This document shows positions 1 through 6,640 of a DNA stretch of 18,380 nt, piece by piece; position 1 is the stretch's first letter; every line of letters begins with the position of its first letter. The stretch lies in NCBI GenBank assembly GCA_044508495.1, contig JBIQHP010000040.1:1-18380 (forward strand), written 5' to 3'. The position numbers and the translations under genes are program-made. The stretch is from Terrimesophilobacter sp044508495 (lineage in GTDB: Bacteria; Actinomycetota; Actinomycetes; Actinomycetales; Microbacteriaceae). Below the pieces are notes generated by a model. It saw only the letters and a program-made list of their open reading frames with translations. It was not told the origin of the DNA and made no database searches.

Positions 1-52
1 TTGAAAACTGGTGGGCAGAAATGTCTCGTGGGTTCGAATCCCACGCCCTCCG
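1..52 (+). tRNA. tRNA-Ser(UGA), 3' portion
   Basis: The window opens inside a class II tRNA. The anticodon loop TTGAAAA carries TGA at 2-4. A long variable arm follows, then a T arm with stem GTGGG (28-32), loop TTCGAAT and stem CCCAC (40-44), and the 3' acceptor strand GCCCTCC (45-51) with discriminator G52, as expected for serine. CCA is not encoded. The 5' half lies upstream of the window, so acceptor pairing cannot be verified. Confidence 0.88.
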
Positions 53-83
53 CACCGTCCACCGTCAGATTCCAGGAGAGACC

Positions 84-1292
84 ATGAGCGACACCAGACC
101 GCGTGGCCGGCGTGCCAGTGGCATGCAGTCGGTGGCACGGCACGGTCGTCTGCGCCGGGGCAACCCCTGGCTCGTCGCACTCAAGTACCTGAGTGCCGCC
201 ATGGCGGTCGTGCTCGTGAGCGGTGTGACCGTCGCCGGTTACGCGATATGGAAGCTCGAGAGCGAGATCAAGACGGTCACGATCGTCGGGGAGACCGAAG
301 GCCCCCCGCCGGCGCTCGGGGCTTACGAGGGCGGCTTCAACATCCTGCTCGTCGGCAGCGACAGGTGCGAGGACCCGAACGGCTGCAAGGACCGCAGCAC
401 CGAGCTCAACGACGTGACCATCCTGCTCCACGTCGCCCAGGATCAGAGCAACGCCGTCGCGGTGAGCTTCCCGCGGGACCTCGTCGTGCCGATCCCGTCC
501 TGCCCGAACCCCAAGGGCGGAAGCTTCAACTCGATGTCCGCCCAGCCGATCAACGTGACGCTCTTCTACGGAGGGCTGCCGTGCACGGTGCTCACGGTCT
601 CGGCGCTGACCGGCCTCGACATCCAGTTCGCCGCGGAGGTCACCTTCTCGGGCGTCGCTCGGATCTCGAGCGCGATCGGCGGCGTGAAGGTGTGCGTCAA
701 CGGCCCGGTCGTCGACCCGTACTCGGGCATCAACCTTCCCTCCGCCGGCGAGTACACCCTCGACGGATGGGAGGCCCTTGCCTTCCTGAGGACTCGCCAC
801 GGCGTCGGCGACGGCAGCGACCTCGGGCGCATCAGCAACCAGCAGGTGTTCATGTCCTCGCTCGTGCGCACGGTCAAGAGCGACGGGGTGCTCGAGGACT
901 TCGGCAAGCTCTACAACATCGCGACCGTGGCGAGTCAGAACCTCACGGTCTCGAACAGCCTCAAGAACCTCAACACGATGATCTCGATGGCGCAGGTGCT
1001 CAAGAACCTGCCGCTCGATCGCGTGCTCTTCGTGCAGTATCCGGGCGTGACCGGGCAGCCGGGCGTATACGCGGGCAAGGTCGCGCCGGTCAAGGCGGCG
1101 GCGAACGCGCTCTTCGCGAAGATCCACGCGGACGAGCCCTTCGTCCTTCAGGCGGGGAACACCGGTATCGGGTCCGTCAGCGACCCCAACGCCCCCACGG
1201 AGGGCGTCGAGTCGACGACGGAGGGTCTCGAGGTGCTGCCGGGTATCAAGGGGCAGAGCGCTGCCGACTACACCTGCTCGAAGGCCAACTAG
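84..1292 (+). CDS. LytR-CpsA-Psr (LCP) family cell-wall glycopolymer transferase
   Basis: The 402-residue protein has a basic cytoplasmic N-terminus, one membrane segment at about residues 28-54 and an extracytoplasmic LCP domain. Characteristic segments are FNILLVGSDR (85-94), an R104...D110 block matching the family's R-x-D region, SFPRDL (128-133), and FLRTRHG followed by the D-x-x-R region later in the domain. LCP enzymes move undecaprenyl-phosphate-linked glycopolymers such as teichoic acid or arabinogalactan onto peptidoglycan, and some strip pyrophosphate from polyprenyl lipids. The ATG at 84 is chosen because AGGAGA stands 5 nt upstream. An in-frame ATG at 21 would lie inside the tRNA. 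The gene follows tRNA-Ser(UGA) by 31 bp and converges with the small sortase-signal ORF. The exact glycopolymer substrate cannot be told from sequence. Confidence 0.9.
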   Translation: MSDTRPRGRRASGMQSVARHGRLRRGNPWLVALKYLSAAMAVVLVSGVTVAGYAIWKLESEIKTVTIVGETEGPPPALGAYEGGFNILLVGSDRCEDPNGCKDRSTELNDVTILLHVAQDQSNAVAVSFPRDLVVPIPSCPNPKGGSFNSMSAQPINVTLFYGGLPCTVLTVSALTGLDIQFAAEVTFSGVARISSAIGGVKVCVNGPVVDPYSGINLPSAGEYTLDGWEALAFLRTRHGVGDGSDLGRISNQQVFMSSLVRTVKSDGVLEDFGKLYNIATVASQNLTVSNSLKNLNTMISMAQVLKNLPLDRVLFVQYPGVTGQPGVYAGKVAPVKAAANALFAKIHADEPFVLQAGNTGIGSVSDPNAPTEGVESTTEGLEVLPGIKGQSAADYTCSKAN

Positions 1293-1326
1293 CCCGGCTC
1301 GGCGAGCCTGCTTCGCGACGGTCGGA

Positions 1327-1521
1327 TCAGCGGCGGTGCTGACGACGGCGGGTCACGACGAGGAGCATCCCGAGCGAGAGCCCGAGGCCGACGAGGCCGA
1401 TCGCGATGATGACGTAGCCGATCGACTCCGGACCGGTCTCCGCAAGCGTCCCCGCGCTCCGCAGTGCCAGGATCATCGCGTGGCCTGAGATGGGCATGGT
1501 CCAGCGCCTTCGGGTGAGCAT
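1327..1521 (-). CDS. Very small LAxTG sorting-signal protein
   Basis: This 64-residue ORF consists almost only of a C-terminal sortase signal: LAETG at residues 26-30, a hydrophobic span of about 24 residues and a basic tail ending RRRQHRR. LAxTG is the pentapeptide favoured by class E sortases of high-GC actinobacteria. No convincing signal peptide or mature domain precedes it. The start is uncertain: the ATG at 1497 would give 56 residues and has a GAAGG about 9 nt upstream, while the ATG at 1521 has no evident ribosome site. It may be a genuine tiny wall-linked protein or the residue of a larger surface protein whose N-terminal part was lost. It converges on the LCP gene with a 34-bp gap. 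Confidence 0.55.
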   Translation of the reverse strand: MLTRRRWTMPISGHAMILALRSAGTLAETGPESIGYVIIAIGLVGLGLSLGMLLVVTRRRQHRR

Positions 1522-1661
1522 CGGGCGAGCGGGGGTGGATCCGGGGATCGGGGTGAGCCAGATCTCTCGCCAGTCCGAGGCTATCCGTCGCTCACGAGGC
1601 GGACAAGGAACGCCATTGCCCCCATCCGGGGGACCCGGTCGGGCATCCAGCCCACTGCCGC

Positions 1662-1667
1662 TATGAT
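1662..1667 (+). promoter_or_regulatory. -10 box of the tRNA-Ser(GCU) gene
   Basis: TATGAT lies 13 nt before the mature tRNA 5' end, which would give a leader of about 6-7 nt. A -35 at 17-bp spacing (1639-1644) is poor. Confidence 0.5.
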
Positions 1668-1680
1668 TGTGCGAGCAACT

Positions 1681-1769
1681 GGAGACGTCGCATAGTCCGG
1701 CCTAGTGCACCACCCTGCTAAGGTGGAGTTCCCGTAAGGGAACCGAGGGTTCAAATCCCTCCGTCTCCG
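1681..1769 (+). tRNA. tRNA-Ser(GCU)
   Basis: A complete class II tRNA. Acceptor strands GGAGACG (1681-1687) and CGTCTCC (1762-1768) pair fully, with discriminator G1769. The anticodon stem is CCACC (1710-1714) with GGTGG (1722-1726), and the loop carries GCT at 1717-1719. A long variable arm contains the hairpin GTTCCC/GGGAAC, followed by the T arm GAGGG-TTCAAAT-CCCTC. CCA is not encoded. The accessory segment starts right after its 3' end, a common integration target for tyrosine recombinases. Confidence 0.96.
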
Positions 1770-1843
1770 CTCTTTAAAATGCTGGTCAGCCTCTCTTTTG
1801 GTGGGTCGTAAGAGTCCATAGCTATTGCCGAAACACCGGTACT

Positions 1844-1874
1844 GACACCCTTCTGGTGTCCCCTCAGTGTCCCC
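1844..1874 (+). repeat. TGTCCCC pair plus inverted copy (candidate integrase arm sites)
   Basis: TGTCCCC occurs at 1857-1863 and 1868-1874, an 11-bp period. Just before it, GACACC (1844-1849) and GGTGTC (1855-1860) form an inverted repeat with a 5-nt loop. Short direct repeats with about one-helical-turn spacing next to a tRNA 3' end resemble tyrosine-integrase arm-type sites. The assignment is inferred from position and geometry. Confidence 0.4.
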
Positions 1875-2000
1875 GATAGTGCTCCACTCTTCATAGGTGC
1901 AAAAAGGTGGAGTCCGGCAGGAAGATCGGAAACTCTTCGGTACCTGATCAGGGATTTTCTGTGTCGTCGCACAGGCTGCTTCCTCATCGATTCGCGTAAG

Positions 2001-2018
2001 TGTCCCCGCAATGTCCCC
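2001..2018 (+). repeat. Second TGTCCCC pair (candidate integrase arm sites)
   Basis: TGTCCCC at 2001-2007 and 2012-2018 repeats the 11-bp spacing of the upstream pair, 144 bp away. The intervening tetranucleotides differ (GCAA here, TCAG upstream), so the conserved part is the heptamer and its spacing. Confidence 0.4.
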
Positions 2019-2159
2019 ACCCTCGACGGCACCTGATCTGCAGTCCGTCGTCCGTCTGCGGATATGGCGAGACTCGGGCGCGATGTCACAGTGGTCAGAG
2101 TGGGCTGGACCGCGGCGTCAACCTGTGACGACATCGACTGGCCCTGGCAGGATGAAGGC

Positions 2160-2999
2160 ATGGACCTCGACGACCCGGCGCTCCGCAAGGCAGCAACCGG
2201 CAAGTTGGCGTACGCGTTCAGTCTCGCAAAGGCACTCCGATCCGACATGGACGCCTGGTGGGCAACGGGTCCGGTGTCGCTCGTACCGGAGCTGCGCGCT
2301 GATGGCAAGACCGTCGATATCGTGATGCGTACCACCCCTATGCCTCCAACAGAGGACTGGTATAACCGCATGGGTGATGTTCTCCAGAACTTCCGGAACG
2401 CTCTGAACCGCCTTACCAACTCGGTTGGTTACGAGCTCACGAAGCCGGCGAAACCAGGCGATGGCAACTTTCCGATTCACAGCGCTGAGATCGGGTGGCA
2501 GAACTGGCTTAGGCAGCATCCGGAGTTCTCCGTCGACATCGCGGATCGATTTCGTGCGTTCGAGTCCTTCGTATCGGCGCGACCATTCCTCTTGGCCCTG
2601 CGCGATTCCAACAATCTCGAGAAGCACGATGTCGGGTTCACCGTGTCCGTCATGCTCACTGACTTTAAGATGGGTGGGACGTTCAAGGTCGAGGGCTTAT
2701 GGAACAACGACCACCTTGGCGACCAGCTGAATCTCATCGCAGGCGAGACGCTCGACATCGTCAGTGAGCGCCAGGTGCTTGGAACGATCGAGATGCCGAC
2801 TCGCGTGCTGGAAGTAGGACCTGGAACTGGGGATGCTGAATCCGGTTTTGCGTTCACGCCGATGATGCGGTTTTCCTCCGAGGAAATCCCCCTCTTCGCC
2901 GCCATCGATTTGATCGGTCGCGAGGTCACCTGGGCGATTTCGTACATCACTGGATTACTCACTGACGCGGTAAACCCTCCGACACACTTCGATTTGTGA
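2160..2999 (+). CDS. Uncharacterised 279-residue accessory protein
   Basis: The function is not recognised. The start at 2160 is chosen because GGCAGGA ends 6-7 nt upstream; in-frame starts further 5' have no ribosome site. The protein is soluble, with no signal peptide or membrane span. It contains an amphipathic helix RMGDVLQNFRNALNRL at about residues 69-84, then NFPI, a Trp-rich stretch, a helix ending ARPFLLALRDSNNLEKHD, and a beta-rich C-terminal half. The order 'R-x-GD-x-L-x-N-x-R-x-AL', then FPI, then 'L-x-x-x-NN-x-x-KH' resembles a family of uncharacterised actinobacterial proteins I recall from accessory regions. No catalytic motif is evident. It sits between the tRNA and the abiE operon, 71 bp upstream of abiEi on the same strand, but abiEi has its own promoter. 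Confidence 0.75.
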   Translation: MDLDDPALRKAATGKLAYAFSLAKALRSDMDAWWATGPVSLVPELRADGKTVDIVMRTTPMPPTEDWYNRMGDVLQNFRNALNRLTNSVGYELTKPAKPGDGNFPIHSAEIGWQNWLRQHPEFSVDIADRFRAFESFVSARPFLLALRDSNNLEKHDVGFTVSVMLTDFKMGGTFKVEGLWNNDHLGDQLNLIAGETLDIVSERQVLGTIEMPTRVLEVGPGTGDAESGFAFTPMMRFSSEEIPLFAAIDLIGREVTWAISYITGLLTDAVNPPTHFDL

Positions 3000-3035
3000 C
3001 AAATGGACGTGGGGACGCAAGGAGCCATAGAAGTC

Positions 3036-3064
3036 TTGGTTAGTATCAGATAGAGTGATACAAT
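3036..3064 (+). promoter_or_regulatory. abiE promoter, leaderless type
   Basis: TTGGTT (3036-3041) and TACAAT (3059-3064) are separated by 17 bp, near the sigma-70-type ideal. The -10 box ends 6 nt before the ATG at 3071, so transcription should begin at or next to the start codon. No Shine-Dalgarno is present. Confidence 0.75.
3043..3061. promoter_or_regulatory. Putative AbiEi operator
   Basis: A perfect inverted repeat GTATCA-N7-TGATAC fills the spacer between -35 and -10 and overlaps the -10 box. AbiEi antitoxins are known to repress their own operon by binding inverted repeats at the promoter, so this is the natural candidate site. Binding itself is inferred. Confidence 0.6.
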
Positions 3065-3070
3065 TCAAGC

Positions 3071-4096
3071 ATGAAAGCCAGAGATGCGCTCCGCGAGCTG
3101 GATGAGATGTCCGCCTCGCAATGGGGCATGGTTACCTCGGCCCAAGCAGCCACGCGCGGAGTGACCCGGCTCGACCTATCACGCCTCACCGACTCCGGCG
3201 ATCTCGTTCGGCTCGCGCACGGTGTCTACAAGGATGCTGGCGCACCCAGTGGCGCCCACCTCGATGTGCGCGCAGCGTGGCTCAGTAGCGATCCTGCGCG
3301 TCTGGCAAGCGAACGGCTCGGCGACGGTCATCGCGGTGTCGTGGTCTCCGGGCAGACTGCCGCGTGGCTGCATGACATTGGCGACCTCCGTTCCAACCGG
3401 ACCGAGCTGACCTCCCCGGTTCGTCGTCAAACGCAGCGCGCCGATCTCCACTACCGCAGACGCGACCTGTCAGAGGAGGACGTAACGATCCGCGACGGAC
3501 TGCCCGTGACGACGCCGGAACGCACGATCGCCGACCTCGTCGAGGACAGAACGGAGCTGTCGATCGTCGCCGATGCACTGCGTGACGCGAGCCGAAAGAC
3601 CGAGCTCGATCTCGGACTGCTTGGCCGCGGCCTCGCCCCACTTGCGGAACGCAACGGCCACCGCAAGAGCGACGGCGTAGCCCTACTCGATCAGCTCCTT
3701 GTGATCGCCGGACTCGACCGCGAGACGATTGCCAAGCAGATTGCATCGCTGGATGGGATCGGCGCGCTTGTCGCACGGAACTATCTGATGCATATGCCGA
3801 AGATCGACCTCGCTGCGCTGATCGACACGACCGCACTCCAGAGTGCGCTGCGTGCGGCGCTCCCGGACCGGGACATACAACTTGAGTCGATGCGTGCCGC
3901 GCTGGGCAGTATGAGCGCCGCCCTCAGCCAGCTGCCGACCGCCAAGATGCTCGAGGGCCTTGCAACACGCACGTGGGCGGAGAACATGAACGCGGCCCTG
4001 TCTGCACAGATGAAGGCGATCGATTGGACTCAACTCGCGCGGTCCACCGCAGCGCTGGATGGTATGAGGACCGCGCCGGGAGATGCTGAAGCATGA
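3071..4096 (+). CDS. abiEi: AbiEi-type antitoxin / transcriptional repressor
   Basis: The 341-residue protein has an N-terminal winged-helix region (about residues 12-55) with the typical order of a 'VTSAQAATRGV' helix, a 'RLDLSRLTDSGDLVRLAHG' recognition segment and GVYK. Next comes a central AbiEi-like domain with VVSGQTAAWLHDIG and a PVTTPERTIADLV block (about 144-157). The C-terminal third (about 220-341) is an alanine- and leucine-rich helical extension. In type IV abortive-infection systems AbiEi represses the operon and neutralises AbiEii without stable binding to it. Its TGA overlaps the abiEii ATG (ATGA at 4093-4096), which implies coupled translation and fits the pair. The start is supported by the leaderless promoter. 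At 341 residues it is at the long end for the family because of the C-terminal helices. Confidence 0.87.
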   Translation: MKARDALRELDEMSASQWGMVTSAQAATRGVTRLDLSRLTDSGDLVRLAHGVYKDAGAPSGAHLDVRAAWLSSDPARLASERLGDGHRGVVVSGQTAAWLHDIGDLRSNRTELTSPVRRQTQRADLHYRRRDLSEEDVTIRDGLPVTTPERTIADLVEDRTELSIVADALRDASRKTELDLGLLGRGLAPLAERNGHRKSDGVALLDQLLVIAGLDRETIAKQIASLDGIGALVARNYLMHMPKIDLAALIDTTALQSALRAALPDRDIQLESMRAALGSMSAALSQLPTAKMLEGLATRTWAENMNAALSAQMKAIDWTQLARSTAALDGMRTAPGDAEA

Positions 4097-4998
4097 CGGA
4101 GCCATACAAGAGCGCAGCCGCCGTCGAGGCCGCGATTCGCGATGCTGCCCGAAACGCCTTTGCCTACGACAAGTCCATGTCTACTCAGGACCGGATTCGC
4201 CAGGAGTACTTCCGGCGCTTCCTCAGCCGCATCTTCTCCGAGGGTGACGACTCAGACTGGCTCCTCAAGGGCGGCACCGGAGTCCTCGCCCGCGTCGCAT
4301 CCGGCCGACGCACGACGGACGTCGATCTCTTCCGCGCCAACAACACACTTGACGGTGCCCTCGCAGAACTGATCCGCCTCGCCGGCACCGATCTCGGCGA
4401 CTTCTTCCGATTCGTATATACGAAACACGAATCCGTCGTCGGCGGCGACCAGCAGACCTACACCGAGGGCTACGGCGTCGACTTCGACGTCTACATCGGC
4501 GCCGACAAGAAGGAGCCGCTGCATGTCGACCTCGTCGTCGGAGTCATCGTCACCGACGAAGTCACGGTCACGCCACCGGCCAACCGCCTTGACCTGCCGC
4601 GGCTCCCTAGCAACGATTACCGCCTCTATCCGATCGTCGACCAGGTCGCGGACAAGGTCTGCGCGACGATGGCGAACTACAACGGTCGGCCATCCAGCCG
4701 CGAGAAGGACCTCGTCGATCTCGTCGTCATCGCCAAGACACAGACTCTAAGCGCCGACGCGCTGGCGCGCGCGATCGACGCAGAGGCGCGCGCGCGATCG
4801 CTTATCCCATTCACCGAACTGACCATCCCACCGACCTGGGGACGTTTGTACGCGAGGCAGGCGAAAGACGTGCCATATTGCGCCAACTATCGGACGGCCA
4901 ACCTCGGGGCGGAATTCATGCGCACATTCATTGACATGGTGTTGCAGGACGAGGTCCCCGGCAAGATCTGGTCCCCCGACTCGCTCGCCTGGAGTTGA
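4093..4998 (+). CDS. abiEii: AbiEii-type nucleotidyltransferase toxin
   Basis: The 301-residue protein carries the nucleotidyltransferase signature: LLKGGTGVL at 57-65 followed by RRTTDVDLF at 72-80, where G60-G61 and D76-x-D78 form the nucleotide/metal site. A further acidic strand is LHVDLVV (about 143-149). The C-terminal motif has DKVCA (K188) and SREKDLVDL (R203, D206, D209), matching the conserved K and R-x-K-D-L-x-D-L of the AbiEii/AbiGii family. Such toxins transfer nucleotides, reported for relatives to act on tRNA, and halt growth on phage infection. All key residues are present, so the toxin should be active. It overlaps abiEi by 4 bp and is followed by a 238-bp gap. Confidence 0.9.
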   Translation: MTEPYKSAAAVEAAIRDAARNAFAYDKSMSTQDRIRQEYFRRFLSRIFSEGDDSDWLLKGGTGVLARVASGRRTTDVDLFRANNTLDGALAELIRLAGTDLGDFFRFVYTKHESVVGGDQQTYTEGYGVDFDVYIGADKKEPLHVDLVVGVIVTDEVTVTPPANRLDLPRLPSNDYRLYPIVDQVADKVCATMANYNGRPSSREKDLVDLVVIAKTQTLSADALARAIDAEARARSLIPFTELTIPPTWGRLYARQAKDVPYCANYRTANLGAEFMRTFIDMVLQDEVPGKIWSPDSLAWS

Positions 4999-5236
4999 CT
5001 GGCATGTTGCGTGATCATGGCCATTCGCGTCTCGTAACCAACCGCGATCAATTGGAAGACTGCTGCGTAGCCCAAGTCCGGATGGCCGCAACTTACAAGC
5101 CCGACGGTTCTCGCCATATCGGGAGCAAGCGCCGCTCTTCAGCGTCGGGAGCTTTGGTCAGAATGAGGAGTCAGCTGCGAGATCTGAGGGCGCCGGATGC
5201 GGGTCGCCCTCATGGGTACGGCCAGAGGGGGCACCA
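4999..5236 (+). other. 238-bp gap after abiEii; doubtful small ORF
   Basis: A forward frame opens with TTG at 4995 (or ATG 5004) and closes with the TGA of an ATGA overlap at 5237-5240. It would give about 78-81 residues, rich in Arg and Ser, with no recognisable motif and no ribosome site. The neat overlaps at both ends are suggestive, but composition argues against real coding. The other clear structure here is the inverted repeat at 5185-5212. Confidence 0.25.
5185..5212. promoter_or_regulatory. Inverted repeat upstream of the truncated nuclease-like gene
   Basis: TGAGGGCG (5185-5192) is repeated inverted as CGCCCTCA (5205-5212) around a 12-nt loop, 24 bp before the ATG at 5237. There is no T tract after it, so an intrinsic terminator is unlikely. 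An operator or a leader hairpin is more plausible. Confidence 0.4.
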
Positions 5237-5895
5237 ATGACCTACCGGCTGCCGCACCTCGCGAGCTTGCAAGACATCATCGAGTGGGCTGATCGGATCG
5301 TCAGTCGTAGCGAGCTCCCCAACGTCGCTCGTCGCCTCGTGAGCCAAACGAACGACAGCATCATCAAGCTGGACATGGGTGGCGACGAAGAGGTAACTTT
5401 CGGTGGTTACGACGGAAAGGTGTTGGCCGGAAGGGGGACTCCCTTCGTGCCCGAAGGCGCGAGCGTGTGGGAGTTCGGCACGTCTACCGACTTCCATACA
5501 AAGGCGAACGGGGACTATCAGAAACGAACGACCGCTCCGCTTGATGTGGTGTTTTCAGAGACAACGTTCGTTTTCGTCACGCCTCGGCGTTGGGTGGACG
5601 CGGACAAATGGGCTGCTGAGAAGAAGGCTGACGGTGTCTGGAAGGACGTCGTGGTCTTCGATGCCGCAGACATCTACGGTGCCATGGAGAATGCGCCGGC
5701 CGTCCACATTCAGTTCTCGGAAGCGGTCGGCAAACCTGCGAACAGCGTCGGTGGGCTTGAGGACTGGTGGAACCGCTATCGAGCGCCGGTTGGCGGCTTG
5801 CTGACACCTGAACTGGTCTTGGCAGGTCGCGCCAACGAGGCGGCCGCACTCTTGCGCACCACCGGTACCGCCATCGTGATCGCGTGGTGTCTAGG
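5237..5895 (+). pseudogene. Truncated large protein, 5' part with nuclease-like N-terminal domain
   Basis: About 217 native residues remain. The ATG at 5237 has GAGGGG a few nt upstream. The region around D59 (GGYDG), E79 (SVWEFGTS) and K89 (TKANGDYQKRT), followed by the strand TTFVFVTPRRW (109-119) and DVVVFDAADIY, suggests a PD-(D/E)XK-like fold, though the spacing is not the classical E-x-K. I recall this arrangement as the N-terminus of much larger actinobacterial proteins that continue into a helical or P-loop region; the start of that continuation is visible at 172-216. After about residue 217 the frame runs on to a stop at 6040, but those codons are antisense to the GNAT gene ending at 5900. 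The gene is therefore cut by a junction near 5880-5899. A defence role is inferred from the abiE context only. Confidence 0.6.
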
Positions 5896-5899
5896 TGGA

Positions 5900-6532
5900 T
5901 CACGCAGTGTCAGACTCGACTGCGGCGGCCGCCGGGACCGTCTTGCGCATCACGGTCTTGCTCTTGCCGATGTGGCGCTCGAACGTGAATCCCGCCGTCT
6001 CGAACATGGCCCTCGTGCCGTTGTGGAGGAACGAGGATGACGTCCTCTTGCCGGGGTCGAGCTCGTTGGGGAACGAGACCACCTCGCCTCCGCCGGCCTG
6101 AGCGATGAGCTCTAGTGCGCCATCCAGTGCCTCGCGCGCCACTCCCGAACGTCGGTGGTCGCGGTCGACGAAGAAGCAGGTGATGCGCCACGGCGCCGGC
6201 CTGGTCTCGCCCGCGTCGTACTGCTTGCGGTGGTAGATGTTCGGCAGCTCGACCGGGCTGCCATACTCGCACCACGCGATCGCCGCGTCGCCGTCGAAGA
6301 CGAGCGCGGCGTGCGCGACGCCCTCCGCGACGAGTCGCTCCTTGAACGTGGGCCGGTCGTGCTCGCTCTTGACGGTGTGCTCCGTGTCGTCGTGGAAATA
6401 CGAGCAGTAGCATCCGCCCCAGACCCCGTTGTGCTTCTGCGCGAGCGCCAGCCACGCGGGGAAGGTCTCCGGCGTGAGTGGCTTGATCACGTGCGGCGTC
6501 GCCCCTCCGGTCGGAACACCCTCATCGGTCAT
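5900..6532 (-). CDS. GNAT family N-acetyltransferase
   Basis: The 210-residue protein has a Cys-rich N-terminal block (VWGGCYCSYFHDD, about 37-49) typical of one GNAT subfamily. The acetyl-CoA binding segment is ITCFFVDRDHRRSGVA (about 117-132) with R-x-x-G-x-A, and a C-terminal strand-helix follows with AMFETAGF. It should transfer an acetyl group from acetyl-CoA; the acceptor is unknown. The ATG at 6532 is preferred because GAGGAG stands about 8 nt upstream, while the upstream in-frame ATG at 6610 lacks one. The stop at 5900 abuts the broken end of the accessory segment, so the 3' end of this chromosomal gene marks the right border. Confidence 0.82.
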   Translation of the reverse strand: MTDEGVPTGGATPHVIKPLTPETFPAWLALAQKHNGVWGGCYCSYFHDDTEHTVKSEHDRPTFKERLVAEGVAHAALVFDGDAAIAWCEYGSPVELPNIYHRKQYDAGETRPAPWRITCFFVDRDHRRSGVAREALDGALELIAQAGGGEVVSFPNELDPGKRTSSSFLHNGTRAMFETAGFTFERHIGKSKTVMRKTVPAAAAVESDTA

Positions 6533-6640
6533 GGCAGGCTCCTCGCGTCGATACCGCCAGTCTGCCGACCTGCTTCCGCACTCCACAAGCCCGAGTCCCC
6601 TCGTACTCAAGGGAGGGTCGCTCGCGGCCAGTCAGCAACC

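Larger units (their letters stand above)
1770..2159. other. 390-bp non-coding segment behind tRNA-Ser(GCU)
   Basis: No reading frame here looks coding. The segment holds the paired TGTCCCC repeats, a GACACC-N5-GGTGTC inverted repeat, and further downstream GTCACAG (2085-2091) with its inverted copy CTGTGAC (2123-2129), the latter ending 30 bp before the next start codon. Composition is more AT-rich than the flanking chromosome. It is best read as the attachment-side arm of an integrated element plus the promoter region of the following gene. No integrase coding remnant was found on either strand. Confidence 0.5.

Noticed and set aside
1283..1326. GGCTCGGCGAGCC after the LCP gene as a terminator
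   Set aside because: The dyad leaves either a 1-nt loop or only a 4-bp stem and there is no T tract.
11..1342. A 443-codon forward frame overlapping the LCP gene
   Set aside because: It begins inside the tRNA and is an out-of-frame shadow with Arg/Gly/Pro-rich translation.
1857..2018. TGTCCCC repeats as a CRISPR array
   Set aside because: Repeats are only 7 bp with 4-bp gaps, and there are just two pairs; no cas gene is present.
1751..2419. Minus-strand frame behind tRNA-Ser(GCU) as an integrase remnant
   Set aside because: No R-H-x-x-R-Y signature or integrase-like block was found. The translation contains repeated GTLRGH only because the TGTCCCC words recur.
5889..5899. TCTAGGTGGA at the right border as a second attachment site matching the tRNA anticodon arm (GCTAAGGTGGA)
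   Set aside because: The match is about ten bases with a one-base gap and does not continue into the variable or T arm, as a real direct repeat should. Treated as chance.
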